From Warburgia ugandensis (Eukaryota; Streptophyta; Magnoliopsida; Canellales; Canellaceae): DNA of 64,000 nt. Position numbers and translations under genes: made by a program. The DNA is taken from assembly GCA_035236585.1 (NCBI GenBank), contig CP141137.1, forward strand, positions 45,282,057 to 45,346,056. Reading direction: 5' to 3'. This document shows positions 25,801 to 39,075 of this stretch, in pieces. Below the pieces are notes generated by a model. It made no database searches and was not told where the DNA came from. It saw only the letters and a program-made list of their open reading frames with translations. Within the stretch, counting starts at the first letter, position 1. Each line of letters begins with the position of its first letter.

Positions 25801-28800
25801 GGAGAAGGAATCTCCCTTGGGTGTTTCTTAGCAATCAATTGTAGAACAATGGCTAAGGTATCTGCATAAAGAAAAGGCTGAAGGCCACTTTACAGCAGTC
25901 AATGGGTTAAAGCTTTATCCAAGTTAAACTTCAAGTGCTCAAGGACACATTGCATGACAACGTTTTAGTAGAAGGAATCTACCTTAGGTGTTCCTTCACA
26001 ATCATTTGTAGAAAAATGATTAGCTGTCTGAGTAAAGAAAAGGCTGAAGTGTGCATTCTAGCAATGAGGCACTCAATTTTATTCTTCAGATTGATTGCAA
26101 AAACAATTTCCTATCGTTGCATTCAGTCATGTAAACATAAACTACAGAAAACCAATTTATTAAAATTCATCAAATACAAATACCAAAGAGGAAAAGCAGA
26201 AAGAAACAGAGAATTACATTCCTTCCAGTATTTTCATACAACTTTGAACCTGTAATAACCAAGGAAATAAACTACCCGCACCAAAGAACCCAAACCAAGA
26301 AATGATATAACTATTAACTTTGAGGGGAAAAAACATGGTGCATCTTACCTCATATTCTGAAATTGGGATTCCTTGCTGGGCACGTTGTAAATGTGCTTGC
26401 CTTCGTGTTAGCCACTGCAAAATAAATCCCACAAATCAGGATAAATATGAGAGCATCTTCGCCACATGAATATTGAACATTATTATTTCATGAAATCATG
26501 TGTAACAAATAAAAAGGTTAAGCTTTAGCAAATACAATATCTCCATGCAGTGTGCATGTAATACCATATATATACATCAACAGGTAGATACTTGAGTTTT
26601 AACAAGAAAAATAGCAGATACCATTTCTAGAGTCCTCACCAGTTGAAAGATTTGAGTAAGGCGAAAGTAATTCGATTCTAAACCTTTAAAAGTGTGGTTT
26701 CTTAATCTGAGCCTAGTCCAGTAAAAGAGAATCCAAAAGTTAGCTTATAAGGACAAAAATTCTCCCACCCGAGAATAAGATAAACCCTCAGGTCTTGACC
26801 TACATTCTACCTACGCAGAGGAAGAACTCGTAATTTCACACCGATATCAAGGGGCATTTTTATAGGTGCAAGCTCTTAAGGAATACCTGTTTTGTGTTTT
26901 ACCTTCTACTGAAAAGAAAATGATAGGCTCTTTCATAGCAGCCACTTTCTGGCGCACTTGTGCCGCATGACCTGGTCAGTTAAACTGATCCAAATGACCC
27001 CAGACCCATTGTGGTTGGTCCAATCTGACTTGGATGAGCCTAGCCTCTTGATTCACCAAGTTCTTTCAGGGTTCTACCAAGACAAGTCAATGGACGAGTT
27101 TGTAGGCACTAATCTTATAATAGAATGTCTTCTAAGTGGAGGACCAAGAATATATTGGTCATCCATGACGATCGATGAGTTAGTGGTGTTGGTTACAAAT
27201 GTCTCCATATGAGACCAAGAAGTGGATCGTCAGGATTGTCCAGGACAGCACCATCAACATGGTCATCTCCTTCTACAGTTCTCAACTTCGCATTCATGTT
27301 ATCGACTAATTTCTCTGTAATGACTTCAAATCTTTCATTAACTACAACTGCAGTACAAGTGTCCCTTGATCTGATATAGGAGCCTAATTTGAGGCAAAAT
27401 TAATAGTAGAAAATTTTTTACATCACTACCATGAAGTTGGTATGAGATCTCACTTAAGAACCTCATTTTTCAAAAGTATCACATAGGGTCCCAATGTTTG
27501 CTTGTGTACCTCCATAAGACTTTTTTAACCGTCCGTTGAAATCACTTATAGAGGGGTTTCACATGCCATTCACATGCATTTTTAGAAGGGTAAAATTGTA
27601 TAAACTCAATGATGGACATTAGCTTTCACAAGCAGCCTAAATAAGGTAGGCCAAACAAGATGAACGAATAGATCATCCAAAGGTGGGGACTAGCTAGAGG
27701 CATCCCTTAACTCATTTTTTCAGCCATATACCCATTGAAATTTTCAACTAGAAAAACTAGTAGGTAGAAGCACCTAATGGACATGCATTTTATTAAGCTG
27801 CCTAAATAGGGTAAGCCAAACACGATGAATGGATCGGATCATCCCAAGGTGGGTCCAACTAGGTGGTGTCCTGTTTTGTCTTTTCAATCACAGCCATTTA
27901 AATTTTCAACCAAAAAACTACTAGGTAGAGGCATCTGATGGACATGAATTTTTACAAGTTTCCTAAATAGGGTAGGCCAAACAAGATGAATGGATTATAT
28001 CATCCAAAGCTTGGGTTTAATTAGGTGGTGTCCCATTTTGATTTTTTCAATCACAGTCATTGAAATTTTCAACTAGAAAAACTAGTAGGTAGAAGCATCT
28101 GATAGCCATGCATTTTCACAAGCAGCCTAAACGGGTAGGCCAAACAAGATAAATGACCAGATTATCCAAAGGTGAGGTCTAATTAACTGGCGTCCCATTT
28201 TGATTTTTCAATAATAGCCATTGAAATTTTAAAGTAGAAAACTAGTAGGTGAAAACATCTTATCGGTATGAATTTTCACATGCATCCAAAATAGGACAGG
28301 CCAAATAAGATGAATGGTTTTGATCATCCAAAAATGGGGTTTAGCTCAATGGAATACCATTTTAAATTTTCCAATGATAGTTATTGAAATTTTCAACTGG
28401 ATGAACTAGCGGGTAGAATCATCTGACAGGAATGAACTTTCACAAGCAATCTAAATAGACTAGCCCTAACAAGATGAAAGGTTCTAATCATCCAAAGGTC
28501 GGTATAGCTAGGTGGTTCTTTATTTTGAATTTTTCAATTAGAAAAACTAGTAGGTAGAAGTATTTGATGGGTATGAAATTTCACAAATAGACTAATTAGG
28601 TAGGCCAAACAACATGAAAGGATCAGATCATCCAAAGGTGGCACCCCATTTAGGGTAGGCCAAACAAGATGAATGGATTTGATCTATTTAGGCTGCTTAT
28701 GAAAATTCTTGCCCATCAAATGCTTCTATCTACTAGTTTTTCTTGTTGAAAATTTCAATGGCTGTGATTAAAAAAATTCAAAACAGGATGCCACCTAGCA

Positions 28801-31800
28801 GCCCCTCACTCTTGTATCAACAGATCCATTACCATGTTTAGGTTTCTTAAGAAATTTCATGCCAATCAGATGCTTCTAGCTATAAGCTTTTCTAGTGGAA
28901 AAATTCAATGTTTATGATTGAAAAATTCAAAAGACGACACCCCACGTTTGAATAATTTGATCCATTCATCTTGTTTGGCCTATCCTATTTAGGCTTCTTC
29001 AGAAAATATATGCCCATCAAATGCTTCTATGTACTACTTTTCCTAGTTGAAAATATCAATGGCTATGATTGACAAATATAAATTGAGGCCACCTAGTTAG
29101 GCCCCATCTTTGATGATCTTATCCAATTGTCTTTTTTAGCATACCTAATTAGGCTTCTTGTGAAAATACATGCCCATCAAAAGCTTCTACCAACTAGCAT
29201 TTCTAATTGAAAATTTCAATGTTTATGATTGAAAAATAAAAAACAAAGCCCAGCTAGCTAGGGCCTTTGGATGATCTAATCCATTCATCTTGTTAGGCCT
29301 ACCCTATTTAGGCTCCTTGTGAAAATTCATGCCCATCCGATTCTTCTACTTACTAATTTATTTAGTAAAAAAATTCAACAGTCATGATTACAAAATCCAA
29401 AATTAAATTTATGGCCATTTTACACATTTGAAAATGCATGTGAAGCCATTGCATAAGTTATTTTAATGGACAGTTAGAAAAAGTCTCGCAGAGGTACACT
29501 TAAGCAAACATCGGGGCTTTATGTACTTTTGGAAAATGGGGTCCTTAAGTGAGATTTCATACCAAGTTCAAGGCTGTGATGTGAAATTTTTTCTAAATAT
29601 TATATTGTTATGATCTTAGATGTCAATTTCATTTAGTTTTGGATGGATAGACAAAACTTTTCATTCAAAAATGGAATAAAAATGACCTTAAAACTTTTTG
29701 TTTTGTGTTTCTCTTTTCTTTTACAAAGTAGCAACAAAATCTCCTAAAATCCCCCTTTTTATTCCAACTTTTTACGACTTGTACTTTAAATTAAAACATT
29801 TGCATCCCTCTCATGGTATGCAAATTGTATGTAACAAAAAAATGATATTTACACCCCCTATTCAAAATATTTTAGATTTGATTAGATTCATCTCCCCAAA
29901 AATTTGTCTGGAATAAAACTCTGGAATGGCCTAAACACAGGAATGTTATCCCCCCAGTTCCCAAAACGGAACTGCCACAGGAATGGATATGAAAACTGTG
30001 GCTATGATTTTCCAACTATGCTCAAAACCATAGTGCATAAATATGATCCTAGAAACAATAACCATCCAAACATATAAAGGATACACCAAAAGGTTTCAAT
30101 CTGTATCAATTGCATCAGTTCATTATTTCTAAAAATGCTGAATGGCAAAAGACAACCTTCTCATCATTCATCACTAAAAATGGAAAGTTGCATGAACTGT
30201 TCTAAGTCCAACAACTACTCGTCATTGCCGCATAACATAACTATTGTTTGGAACAAGTCAGTCAGCTCTAAAATTTGCAAAAGAAAGAAGCAAAACACAC
30301 CTTTCCCATGGACATGCAAGCAATGCAAACAAGTCCGCAATAACTGAAAAGCAACCAAATAAGGAAGCCCCATTTTTGACCTTCCTCTGGCAACTGCAAA
30401 AATTAAATAGTATGTCAACAAATAAGTTTATTGGCAACTATGAGCTCCACTAAATGAAAACTTGACTTGAAATGCTAAGAACATTAGAACTCACGCAGCT
30501 TCTAGCACTTGTAAACCATATTGTACCAATCACAGTCCAAGCCCATAAGAAGGGATAAAGTAGCAGTGAAAGAGCAGAAAGAACCACAATCCTTCCACAA
30601 AAACGAGTGTATCTTTGCTGCCATCCTAGATCCCTAGAAGCACATGGAACGAAAGCAAAAGACTCACTTTAGGTGTTTGTAAAGGATAAGAGATTCCACA
30701 TTACAATCCAGAGTCCTCATAGTTGATTTACCAAAGAAAACTTATGAAAATTATGCAATGCTACACGCTAATGACTATTATTCCACGCTGATGATCAACA
30801 TAACATCCATAATATCCTTAAGGTTGGCCTTTCTCACTATAACCAATTGATGCAACAAGCTTATTTCACTTGTATTGGGTAACAAAGAACATCTGATGGT
30901 CAACAGAAAGGATTTGGGTCCAACCAGTTTAACAAGTTAATCAACAATCAAATAAAAGAAAACCTGAAAACATCTACAGACTCGATTGCAATTCATACAG
31001 TTCAATTTTCCCCCTCCCAATTATCTAAATCTAATCACTGAGGCTTTTGTGTTTGTTGGTGGCAAGCCCCTACATAACCTGGTTGTGTGTATGATAACCT
31101 TAATGGTTGAAGACTTGAAGTATAAATTAGCAACTGCCTCCTGATTGGAAAGGGATAAGGATTTCTACTTGTGGGTGTGAGTTACCCCTTTCAACAAGAA
31201 CAAGATGCTGACAATTGATTTTTGGCCAGCTACATTGAGCACAAAGAACTATCCATAACGAAAAAACAGCAAATATATTTTTGGTATTATTAAGCAACAT
31301 CCTAGTGAGTCTCTGAAGCTGAAATCAAATTTCTAATTGAAAAATGTCACGAACTGAATCATGAAAAGGTGTCAGAATTACACAGTTTACATTGACAGGT
31401 GTCAACACTGACGGTATGGTATAAAGAGAGTAAAAAAAATTGTATGATACATTGTAGAAACAAATTTAAATTTTGAACATGATGCAATGTTGGTAATGAA
31501 TGAGTTCTCCAGGTGATAGGGACTGATAGATCTCTCAACAGTTTTAACTTCAATTCAAGGTAGACGTTTCTCATTTCTCGAGAACAACAGGGCTTAATAT
31601 ATCGTGCTTTTTTTGCGGCTACTGTCATCAGTTTTGTTTCATTTCCCACTCCTTTCACCTAAACATAAAAGTATAGAAGGAAAAAGAAGGGCAAACAAGA
31701 GGAAAAAGTGACCTACAGCAAGTTATGTGGGTTACACTGGGCTATTATCTGTGCACAGCAAGACAGAAATACAGGGCAGAAAATTACAGCACAGCAGATA

Positions 31801-34800
31801 TTGCCTTACAAAATGGTGGAGCAGACTCCTTTTAGCAAGAAAATTCCCATTTCATTAGCACATCAGGGATAAAAAAAAAGAGAGAGAAGAATCTTGCACA
31901 GAGAGATATCTTGATCTCACTCGTACAGGATAAAAAATGCCAAGAACCAGAAGCAACATTATGCACCCACAAGATAACACCGGCTGAATCACCTTCTATT
32001 CTACCATCAATGGATGAGACAGGCTCTGAAAAATGACTAGAAAAAGAACCATTGGACCTTATGGCCACACATTAGACCTTTCACAAACACACTTGTCCAA
32101 TCTTATTTGTCAATAAACTGATCATAAAAGTATTTGTCAATACACTGATCATCATTACTTTTATGTATGCAGATGACTCATTTGGGCATGAAGCTCCACT
32201 CCATTCTGCAAAATACAAGGTACAATAGAGCAAAAAGCAACCATTTCCACAAGTAGGACAAAAGGAAGCATATTGTGAGGACTAACATTAAAAAGTTTTA
32301 TGTTGCCGACTTAGACTTCAGATAGACACTAACAACCTAATTGCATTAGATCTTCCTTGAACTCATTAATCAACCAAAGAACTAATGCAGTAAGAGGACT
32401 CCAAGCTTAAAGGCTGATCCAGTAGTTGTCAATGGCTATTTCTGATCGAAACATGCTTCCACAAATTGTAAGACCTTGGCAAATCACAATTCCATATAAA
32501 TTTCTAATTACCAAAAGATACGGGCAAACATGTAAGACTGCCTCGCCTCATCCTTTTCATTACTAACTTCCTCTAAATCATAATTGAGCCAATTACAGCA
32601 CCTTGCAACACTAGATGGCACTTGGAGTTAGACCTAAGGATCTCTAAACTGGAGCCACTTTGATTTAAGCTAACAGGTTGAGCCAAATCTTTCTATGGAT
32701 TGCTTCTTGGCTGCTTTCACCGTCAAAATGCCTATGGCACCAGTTTATCAGCACCAATGACATAATAAGAAGCCACAAATTGTAAATGTGAAAATTTTGA
32801 GGATGAATTGACTAACTTTGCAACCCTCAAGGGCCTAGCCAAACCCACAATGTTCTAACTTAATAAGGATTAGGCTTAAATCTCCACAATGATCATAAAT
32901 AGAAAAGGAGATACTGTGAAGAAGTTCTTGTTTAATCCTCATTCATCTGTTAAAGAACCTCACTAGTCTTTCTCATAGGCCCGAGGAAGAAGCAAATGAA
33001 ATGAAATCTTCGATCCAAGACCTCCTCCTAACCCAAAACCCTACCCACTCCAAGAAAAGGCACTGCAAACATGATGTATGGACCACAAAAATGCATATGC
33101 TCTCAAGTTTCCAATTTAGCTTGCTAAGTGTGGCCCCGCAGGTCTGCAACATTTGCAATAAGCAACTAGCAGTGCTCATCCACCTTCGATTAAACCATCT
33201 CAAAAAGTGAGATTATCTCTTTTAGCACACACTTAACTTTTCTCATGAGCCAAACTACAGAACTAACGACATTAAAGTCCTATCCATATATGCACATGCA
33301 TGTGAATGCACACACACACACACAGTTTTTATAATGTTTGGACGATTAAATCTGTTCAAAGCTACATATGTTTTTTCCACATGTGAAGTGTAGACCTTAT
33401 TTGATCCAAAGAGCTCATTTCTGGGTTAGATACACCCAGCCCCAAAAACATCTCCACCGTGTATTGGTCAGGCAACACACACAGAGGCAGGGGCACGCGC
33501 ATGCGAATGCGAATGAACACAGTTTTTATAATGTTTGGATGATTATGCCTGTTCAAAGCTACATATGCTTTTTCCACATGTGAAGCGTAGACCTTAGTTG
33601 ATCCAAAGAGCTCATCTCTGGGCAGTATCTTAGATCCACCCAGCCCCAAAAACATCTCCACTGCCTGATGCACTCCACTATTATTTTGTAGTGAAAATGC
33701 ACAAATACAGAGTAAAACAAACAACAAAAAAAGGTAAGGATAGAAAAATCTTAATATGTCAAAGCATTAACATCATCAAGTGCATCAAACTTTTAGAATA
33801 TGGAATATACGAAATGTAGCCCAGAAGATGAATGCAGAGACCACATCATCATCATCAAGACCCTATCCCGATTACTAGTTGGCTACATGAATCTTGTTAC
33901 TGCATTCCTCCCTATTAAGTATTGTCGGATATGTTAGGAAACTCTCTCAAAATTAGTTCCTAGTTTTTAGGGATTAGTTTTGATCTTATCTTAGTTTGTT
34001 TTCATAAATAATGGAGATTACGATCAAATTTGAATCTAAAAATCTTCTTTCCTTTTATTCCTAGTTTGACCCTTATGTTAAGGGATTTCCTTTAGCCTAA
34101 TCCATGAGATTCAATGGTAGGTTTGTTGTCATGCTTCCCTATATATATATAATAATAGATAGAAGAATACATTCTCTTTCTTCTAAACTTATATGGTATC
34201 AGAGCTTAGGCTCTTGATCTGCTTTTAAATGGCTAAAACAGCTATGACTAGGGCTAGAAGAACCTCTGATTCATCGGAAACAACTGCTGGAAGTTTCTCG
34301 TCAGGGACAGCCATGTCAAACAATGGTACAAACCACTTTTCCCCAAATACTTCATTCTAGTTAACTTCTCACAAGTTAAATTGGAAAAACTACCTGGAAT
34401 GGGCTCAATCCACGAAGTTGGCGATTGATGGCAGGGGAAAACAAGGGCATTTGACAGGAGAAGTGAAGCAACCAGAGGCTGGAGATCTGAATATGAGTGC
34501 ATGGAGGTCAAAAAACTCACTAATCATGTCCTGGCTTATCAACTCAATGGAGCAGACCATAGGTAAACCTTATCTTTTTCTCCCCACTACAAAAGATGTG
34601 TGGGAGGCTGTAAGGGAGCCCTGTTCTGACTTAGAAAACTCATCTCAGATCTTTGATCTAAAAGCAAAATTGTTCAATCAAAACAAGGACAAAGGGAAGT
34701 CACAGTATACTATAATGAGATGGTTTCATTATGGCAAGAATTGGACCAATGCTATAATGATGAATAGGACTGCCCTACTGATAGTGTAAAAATTATAAAG

Positions 34801-37800
34801 GAGGAGAATGATCGTGTGTATCTATTCTTGGCTGGCCTCAATCATGATTTGGATGAAGTTAGGGGTCAAATCCTTGGAAAGAAACCTCTACCATCCCTCT
34901 GAGAAACCTTTTCTGAGATTAGAAGAGAAGAAACCAAGAGAAAGGTTATGTTAACCAACCAAGAACACAAATCTGTGATGGAAAATGATAATTCTGCCCT
35001 TATTTCTAGAAGTGCTGATCCCGATAGTGAAAGAAAGAAGAAACCCTAATGTGAACACTACAAGAAGTCATGGCACACAAAGGAAACTTGCTGGAAACTC
35101 CATGGAAAGCCTCCAAATTGGAAGAAGAAACCTGGAAACGACAACCGGGCATTCCAAACCTCACATGAAGAGAACCAGGGGCAGCAAGTCAATTCAGAAG
35201 CATCTCCATTCACAAAGGAACAACTAGAGCACCTATACAAACTCTTCCAATCTCCACAATTCAATGTTAACCCCTATTGTTCTTTGGCCCAAAAAGGTAA
35301 CTTCATTACTGCCCTTCTTAGTGTCAATCCCAGCCAAAGCAACTCTTGGATCATAGATTCAAGAGCAACTGATCATATGACAAGCTACTCTAACCTTTTC
35401 TCAACTTACCATCCACGTGCAGGGAACAAAAAAATCAAGATAGCAGATGGATCTCTCTCGGCAATTGCTGGGACAGGATCCAATGTTATATCACCTTCCT
35501 TAACTTTGCATAATTTTCATGTGCCTAACCTTTCTTGCAACCTTTTTTCAATTAGCAAGTTAACTAATAATATCAAGTGTCAAGCTAATTTCTATCCCTC
35601 TCGGTATGAGTTTCAGGAACTATCCTTGAGGAGGAGGATTGGCAATACTAGAGAAAGTGGAGGTCTCTATTTCCTTGAAGATGGAACTAACTCGAGAAGA
35701 CAAGTTCAAAGTACCTATTTTGTTTCTAATTCTAGTGAATGTAATGTTATATTATGGCATTATAGATTAGGACATCATTATTTAAAACACTTGTTTCCTA
35801 GTTTGCTTAAAAATAAAAGTCCATCTTCATTTCAACGTCAAATTTGTGAGTTAGCCAAGCACCACCGTGCCTTTTTTCCTCCAAGATCATATCAAGCATC
35901 AAAACCTTTCATGTTAATCCATAGTGATATATGGGGACCATATAAGGTTTCAACACTTCAAGGAAAAAAATGGTTTGTCAATTATATTGATCATCACACA
36001 AGGATAAGTTGGGTATACCTTTTAAAAGAAAATTTTGAAGTTGAAGAAGTTTTCAAAAAAAAAAATTCCATGGTGGAAACACAATTTCAAGAGAAAATAA
36101 GGATTTTTCAAAGTGACAACGGCAAGGAATATTTCAATAAGATCCTAGGTAATTTTTTCTTGGAAAAAGGTGTAATACATCAAAGTTCTTGCACTGACAC
36201 ACCCCAACAAAATGGGGTAATAGAGCGAAAAAACAAACATCTTTTGGAAGTTGCTAGGGCACTATTGCTCACACAAAGTTCCTAAGTATCTTTGGGGTGA
36301 AGCTATACTTACAACAACATATCTTATAAATCGAATGCCAACAAAGATTTTAAAATTTCAAACTCCCCTGTCTTTCAAAAAAACTTTCCCATATCCAAGT
36401 TGTCCTCAAACTTACCATTGAAAGTATTTGGATACATTGCCTTTGTACATGTTCATGCTCACAACCATGGCAAACTAGATCCTATAGCAAGAAAGTGTGT
36501 TTTTGTAGGCTATGCTCCAACTCAGAAGGGGTATGTGTTTTGATCCTACTTCCAAAAAAATGTTTGTCAACATGGATGTCACTTTTTTTTAGTCTCCACC
36601 ATTTTTTGAAACTCATCTTCAAGGGGAGACACCCGTGGAAGATTCAGATTACTTAGATGTTTTTCAAAGCGAAAACACTGCCACATTGATTCCTGATGGA
36701 CCCAATGCTTTTAAACCTCAGGTCCGAATCCAATAGAGCCATATCATAACCTTGACAAAATTAGCAATGAAAAAATAGGTACCAAAGAACTTCTAGTCTA
36801 CTCAAGGAGGAACCAAATTCAAGGCAATGAGACCAATGCTCCTCAACAAAGTCAAGAGTTCGAACCAAAAGCTGATCTAAACTCTACCAACTCATCAGGT
36901 AATTCTTCCTCTGAACCTATTCAAACAAATTCACCTAATTCCAAGTCTATACATTCTGAGTCCAGCTCTTCTGATCTTAGTATTCCTATTGCTAATCGAA
37001 AGGGTTTTAGAGTTTGTACTAAACATCCCATGTCTAATTTTGTCTCTTACAAAAATTTGTCCCCTACTTTCTTTGCCTTTGCGTCACAATTGTCTTCTAT
37101 GGAAATACCAAAGAATGTACAGGATGCTTTACAGATTCCTAAGTGGAAGGAGCCTATTCTTGAAGAGATGAAGGCCCTTAAGGGCAGCCCCGGTGCACGA
37201 AGCTCCCGCCTATGCAGGGTCCAGGGAAGGGGTGGACCACAAGGGCCTAAAGTACACAACCTTACCTTGCATTTTGCAAGAGGCTGTTCCACGCCTTGAA
37301 CCCGTGACCTCAAGGTCACACGACAACAACTTTTACCATTGCACCAAGGCCCTTGAGAAAAATAAAACATGAGAGGTTGTGGATTTGCCAAGAGACGAGA
37401 ACAGTTAGATGCAAATGGGTGTTCACAACCAAACACAAGTTAGATGGATCGCTTGAGCGATACAAGGCTTGTTTGGTGGCCAAAGGCTTCACTCAAACAT
37501 ACGGTATTGACTACCTTGAAACCTTTGCAACTGTTGCCAAATTGAACACTATTAGAGTACTTTTGTCAATTGCAACCAATCTTGAGAGGCCCCTACAGCA
37601 GCTGGATGTGAAGAATGTGTTCCTTGACGGTGACTTCAAGGAGGAAGTCTACATGGACCCACCACTGAGTTTTGATCTGAAGTTTGGCTCAAAAGTATGC
37701 AAACTAAAGAAATCCTTATATGGATTGAAACAATCACCAAGAGCCTGGTTTGAGAGATTTACTCAGCTTGTAAAGGGTCAGAAATATGTTCAGGTGCAAA

Positions 37801-39037
37801 CTGATCATACCATGTTCACAAAACACTCAACTGATGGGAGAATAGCTATTCTCATAGTGTATGTGGACGATATTATCCTAACTAGGGATTATACAGCTGA
37901 AATGGAACAGTTAAAAAGATGTCTTGCATCTGAGTTTGAAATTAAGGACTTGGGATCACTAAGATATTTTCTTGGAATGGAGGTTGCTCGATCAAAGAAA
38001 GGGATTGTTGTCTCACAAAGGAAATACATCCTTGATCTTCTCAAGAAAATGGGAATGAGTCGCTGTCGTCCTGCAGAAACTCCAATTGATCCCAACCAAA
38101 GACTTAGAGATAGTAAAGGTGATCCTGTGGACACATCTCGATACCAGAGGTTGGTTGGTAAGCTCACTTACTTGTCCCACACACGTCCCTGATATTGCCT
38201 TTACAGTAAGCCTTGTGAGTCAGATCATGCATTCCCCTCATGAAGAACACCTTGAAACTGTGTATCGAATTCTGAGGTACTTGAAAAGTTCTCTAGGAAA
38301 AGGTTTATTTTTTAAGAAAAATGAACAACAAAGTATTGAGACGTACACAGATGCAGATTGGGCAGGTTCAGTCATTGATAGGAAATTAACATCGGGTTAT
38401 TATACCTTTGTGTGGGGAAACTTAGTGATGTGGAGAAGTAAGAAACAAAGTGTTGTTGCCAGGAGTAGTACAAAAGCAAAATACAAATCAATGGCTCATA
38501 GAGTTTGCGAGATGATATGGCTGATACGAGTTTTGGAAGAGCTAAAGCGAATTGTGACCATGCCAATAAAGTTGTATTGTGACAACAAGGCGGCTATTAG
38601 CATTGCACACAATCCAGTTCAACATGACAAAACAAAGCACGTTGAGGTTGACAGGCATTTTATAAAGGAGAAAATTGAAGCAGGGGATATTTGCTTGCCA
38701 TTTGTTCCAACTTCACAACAAATAGCTGATATTCTTACAAAGGGACTTTTCAAACCTAACTATGAGTTCTTCATTAGCAAGTTGGGCATGATAGACATCT
38801 ACGCTCCAACTTGAGAGGGAGTGTCAGATATGTTAGGAAACTTTCTCTCAAAATTAGTTCCTAGTTTCTAGGGATTAGCTTTTATCTTATCTTAGTTTGT
38901 TTCCATAAATAATGGAGATTAGGATCAGATTTGAATCTAAATATGTCCTTTCCTTTTATTCCTAGTTTGACCCTTATGTTAAGGGATTTCCTTTAGCCTA
39001 ATCCATGGGATTCAATGGCAGGTCTATTGCCATGCTT

Positions 39038-39075
<38 letters not shown>

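Larger units (their letters stand above)
13979..26348 (-). other. SIS3-like intron 7 (12.4 kb)
   Basis: Contains two Athila/Tat-like gypsy elements in antisense orientation, an Au SINE, a plastid DNA insertion and a 166-bp tandem duplication. The stretches 13979-15200, 18770-19120 and 24658-25700 are AT-rich intron sequence in which I recognise nothing else. Confidence 0.88.

Noticed and set aside
26958-27212. 84-codon plus-strand frame as a gene fragment
   Set aside because: No recognisable motif and no continuation in neighbouring frames.
27600-29400. Satellite or CRISPR-like regular array
   Set aside because: The units turn round at about 28675 and are capped by matching inverted ends, so it is a foldback element; spacers and repeats of CRISPR type are absent.
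37030-37436. Open frames crossing copia and SINE sequence on both strands
   Set aside because: They join unrelated elements across the SINE borders and are insertion artefacts.
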